Source: a virus
IMG/VR virus record: IMGVR_UViG_3300029953_000113
Coordinates: 1 to 31,965 of that record
Length of the DNA: 31,965 nucleotides
Direction: 5' to 3' (one strand)
Position 1 is the first letter of the stretch, and the number at the start of each line of letters is the position of its first letter. This document shows positions 30,496 through 31,965 of the stretch, piece after piece. The position numbers were made by a program, and so were the translations under genes. The notes under the pieces are model-generated. The model made no database searches. It worked only from the letters and a program-made list of their open reading frames with translations, and was not told the origin of the DNA.

Positions 30496-31146
30496 TTAGT
30501 TGCAGTTCGTGTACGAGGTGTCTCCGATATGTTGCGTTGTGCAGTTTATGTTCGGATTGGCGCGGTAGGGAGCGATCTGCATAGGTGCCGGCAGGGGCAT
30601 CGGTTGGAATGCTGGCCTAGCAGTTTGCAGCGTCATCCACGCCTGGAGCAATTGTTGCCTGCGCGCGGCTTTCTCGGCTGTCGCTTGTGCTCGCCGCTGC
30701 TCCTCTGCCTGCGCACGTTGCTGGGTCTCAAATTCGGCCTGAGAGCGCATTGCGGAAAGCGACGGAACAGCCGCCTGTGCAGGCTGAGACAGTCTCAACC
30801 TTTCATTTAAATACCTGAGGCGAAAGATCTCCTCGTTGAGGCCGGTAATCAGCTCGCTGATCTCAGCAGTTCGGAATGGCACATATCCGGCAGCGAAAGC
30901 CTCCTTGGTTTTGGCGACGTCGACGTATTCCAGCCCATTTTTGGGGTTGTGCATGAGCACGACAGCGCCTCCGGCCGGATTAACCAGCATGATCGAGAAA
31001 TTCGCGTAATTGGGTGGCTCTGATTGAGCCGGCGCGACCGCAGACGGCTGCTGCTGCGGAGGCGGGATCAAGGTCACCGGTGCCGAGGTCTGAGCGCACG
31101 CAGAGCAACTCAATATGCAAACAGCGACAAGCGCAACTTTCATCAT
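30496..31146 (-). CDS. Exported lipoprotein-like protein, minus strand
   Basis: The start is ATG 31146 (or 31143), behind GTGAGG; the product is 216 residues. The N-terminus (MMKVALVAVCILSCSACAQT) is a signal sequence with Cys residues that could serve as a lipid site (ILSC or CSAC). A Pro/Gln linker is followed by ANFSIMLVNPAGGAVVLMHNPKNGLEYVDV, a coiled coil of about 60 residues, and a C-terminus CTTQHIGDTSYTNCN. The divergent layout and own leader (a hairpin near 31160-31190) suggest independent control. The place between ejection and tailspike genes is that of P22 immI and sieA. Confidence 0.65.
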   Translation of the reverse strand: MMKVALVAVCILSCSACAQTSAPVTLIPPPQQQPSAVAPAQSEPPNYANFSIMLVNPAGGAVVLMHNPKNGLEYVDVAKTKEAFAAGYVPFRTAEISELITGLNEEIFRLRYLNERLRLSQPAQAAVPSLSAMRSQAEFETQQRAQAEEQRRAQATAEKAARRQQLLQAWMTLQTARPAFQPMPLPAPMQIAPYRANPNINCTTQHIGDTSYTNCN

Positions 31147-31281
31147 TTTCAACCTCACAGAGAAGCCCACGGCCGCAACTGAGGGCTCTCCGGGTGTGTG
31201 GATTACTCGCCAAAATGATACCACCCCGTAGGTAGATGTACCGGCAAATCAAGCATTTGAACCAATAACAAAGGAAAAACC
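31147..31281. promoter_or_regulatory. Divergent intergenic region
   Basis: These 135 bases separate the leftward lipoprotein gene from the rightward tailspike gene and must hold start sites for at least the leftward unit. It has an AT-rich right part (31222-31281), a purine-rich ribosome site AAAGGAAAAACC before the tailspike, and an imperfect inverted repeat at 31160-31190. I could not fix a convincing -10/-35 pair on either strand. Confidence 0.4.
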
Positions 31282-31965
31282 ATGATCAAGCGGTTGTTTG
31301 TAACCGTCGCGCTGCTGTGCGCGATGGCGGGCTCTCTTTGCGGTCAAAACACGACGACCTTTGGAAATATCACGGCGCTGGGCGTGCCCTGCGGGGCCGC
31401 GAACTGTGTGTATTACCAACTGCCGCAGGGAACACCCTGGGTTTTAGTGACCGTTTCAGGCACGTGGACGGGCGTTCTGGAGACGGCTACGACCAGTGCG
31501 CCTAACGCGAACTATTCGAATTTGGACACGGTTGCCTGGACGGCGCTGGCAACGGAAACGGCAAATGGGACCTGGTCGCCGGCGACCAGTGGCGCGACCT
31601 ATCTGCGCGTGCGGGCAACGGCGTGGACGAGCGGAACCGCGCAGGTAAATATGGCCGCATCGGAAGTGCTGACGCCGATGATGAACCCGATCTTTCCGGG
31701 AAGTGCCGGCGCTGGAGGAACACAGATTGGATCGGCCGGCGTGACTTTTCCTGACGGCAGCGTGCAGGCAAGCGCGGCGGCGCCAGCGATCGCAGGTTTG
31801 AGCGGCGACGGCACCGGCAATGTGACCGTCCAAAAGCAATTGTCGGCAAGCACCGTCGCGGCTACCGGTCCGGTGTCTGGGTCGAACATCGCGCCGAGTG
31901 TCACCTCGTCACCCTATAACGCAGTGTGCGATGGAATCACGGACGACACAGCGGCCATCGCAGCC
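31282..31965 (+). CDS. Tailspike with signal peptide, 3' end cut by window
   Basis: ATG 31282 follows AAAGGAAAAACC; 228 residues are visible. Residues 1-22 are a Sec signal peptide (basic MIKR, hydrophobic LFVTVALLCAMAGSLCG). A beta-rich domain comes next, then GSAGVTFPDGSVQASAA, the DGSVQ pattern of fibre neck segments. The last residues, SPYNAVCDGITDDTAAIAA, are the opening of the pectate-lyase-type right-handed beta-helix (YNAVxDGxTDDTAAIxAA) of tailspike depolymerases. The P22 tailspike is also at this place, after the immI region. The enzyme part lies beyond the window. Confidence 0.8.
   Translation, partial: MIKRLFVTVALLCAMAGSLCGQNTTTFGNITALGVPCGAANCVYYQLPQGTPWVLVTVSGTWTGVLETATTSAPNANYSNLDTVAWTALATETANGTWSPATSGATYLRVRATAWTSGTAQVNMAASEVLTPMMNPIFPGSAGAGGTQIGSAGVTFPDGSVQASAAAPAIAGLSGDGTGNVTVQKQLSASTVAATGPVSGSNIAPSVTSSPYNAVCDGITDDTAAIAA

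Noticed and set aside
1-31965. CRISPR array
   Set aside because: The only tandem repeats are 7-base units without spacers; no 25-40-base repeats at regular spacing.
1-31965. Integrase, att sites or transposase
   Set aside because: No tyrosine or serine recombinase motifs and no IS-type ends were seen, so lysogeny cannot be argued from this window.

Overview
This window is a contiguous stretch of a P22-like, short-tailed double-stranded DNA phage or prophage. Nearly all genes lie on the plus strand and are packed head to tail, and many junctions overlap by 1 to 4 bases (ATGA, GTGA, TGATG). The head and tail genes follow the Salmonella phage P22 order: small terminase, large terminase, portal, scaffold, P22-type coat, gp4-like and gp10-like tail-assembly genes, tail fibre, ejection proteins, a block on the opposite strand, then a tailspike. 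No integrase or attachment site is visible, so the sequence does not say whether this is a prophage or a free phage. A host in the Acidobacteriota is my inference. It rests on high GC, Sec signal peptides ending in CAQT or WAQ, and short G-rich heptamer arrays of a kind I recall from acidobacterial genomes.

Layout. Positions 1-7138 hold small early or accessory genes: a lysine/alanine-rich basic protein cut by the window start, several small Cys-rich proteins, an ASCH-domain protein, a MazG-like protein, a replication protein with iteron-like repeats inside its gene, and an XRE regulator. Positions 7139-9390 are a structured intergenic region followed by a lysis-type block: a small membrane protein, an unusual fusion of a holin-like part to a beta-rich exported part, and a SleB-type cell-wall hydrolase. 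Positions 9390-13077 hold the terminases and a run of small genes, including a likely Acb2-family cyclic-nucleotide sponge and a KTSC protein. Positions 13070-21815 hold portal, scaffold, coat, a secreted-looking virion-type protein, and the gp4 and gp10 homologues. Positions 21861-30294 hold a signal-peptide-bearing tail fibre, a GNAT and a cupin-like protein, and three large ejection-type proteins. Positions 30284-31146 are a minus-strand lipoprotein and membrane-protein pair where P22 carries immI/sieA. The window ends inside a tailspike that also has a signal peptide.

Most notable: (1) three or four phage structural-type proteins carry apparent Sec signal sequences; (2) there is an Acb2-like anti-CBASS candidate next to the terminase; (3) a 69-base tRNA-like element has a perfect acceptor/T-arm half but no anticodon arm; (4) six loci of 7-base repeats sit mostly at stop codons, and two lie in frame inside genes; (5) six copies of an 8-mer inside the replication gene form a candidate origin; (6) a minus-strand surface-protein cassette sits in the P22 immI position.
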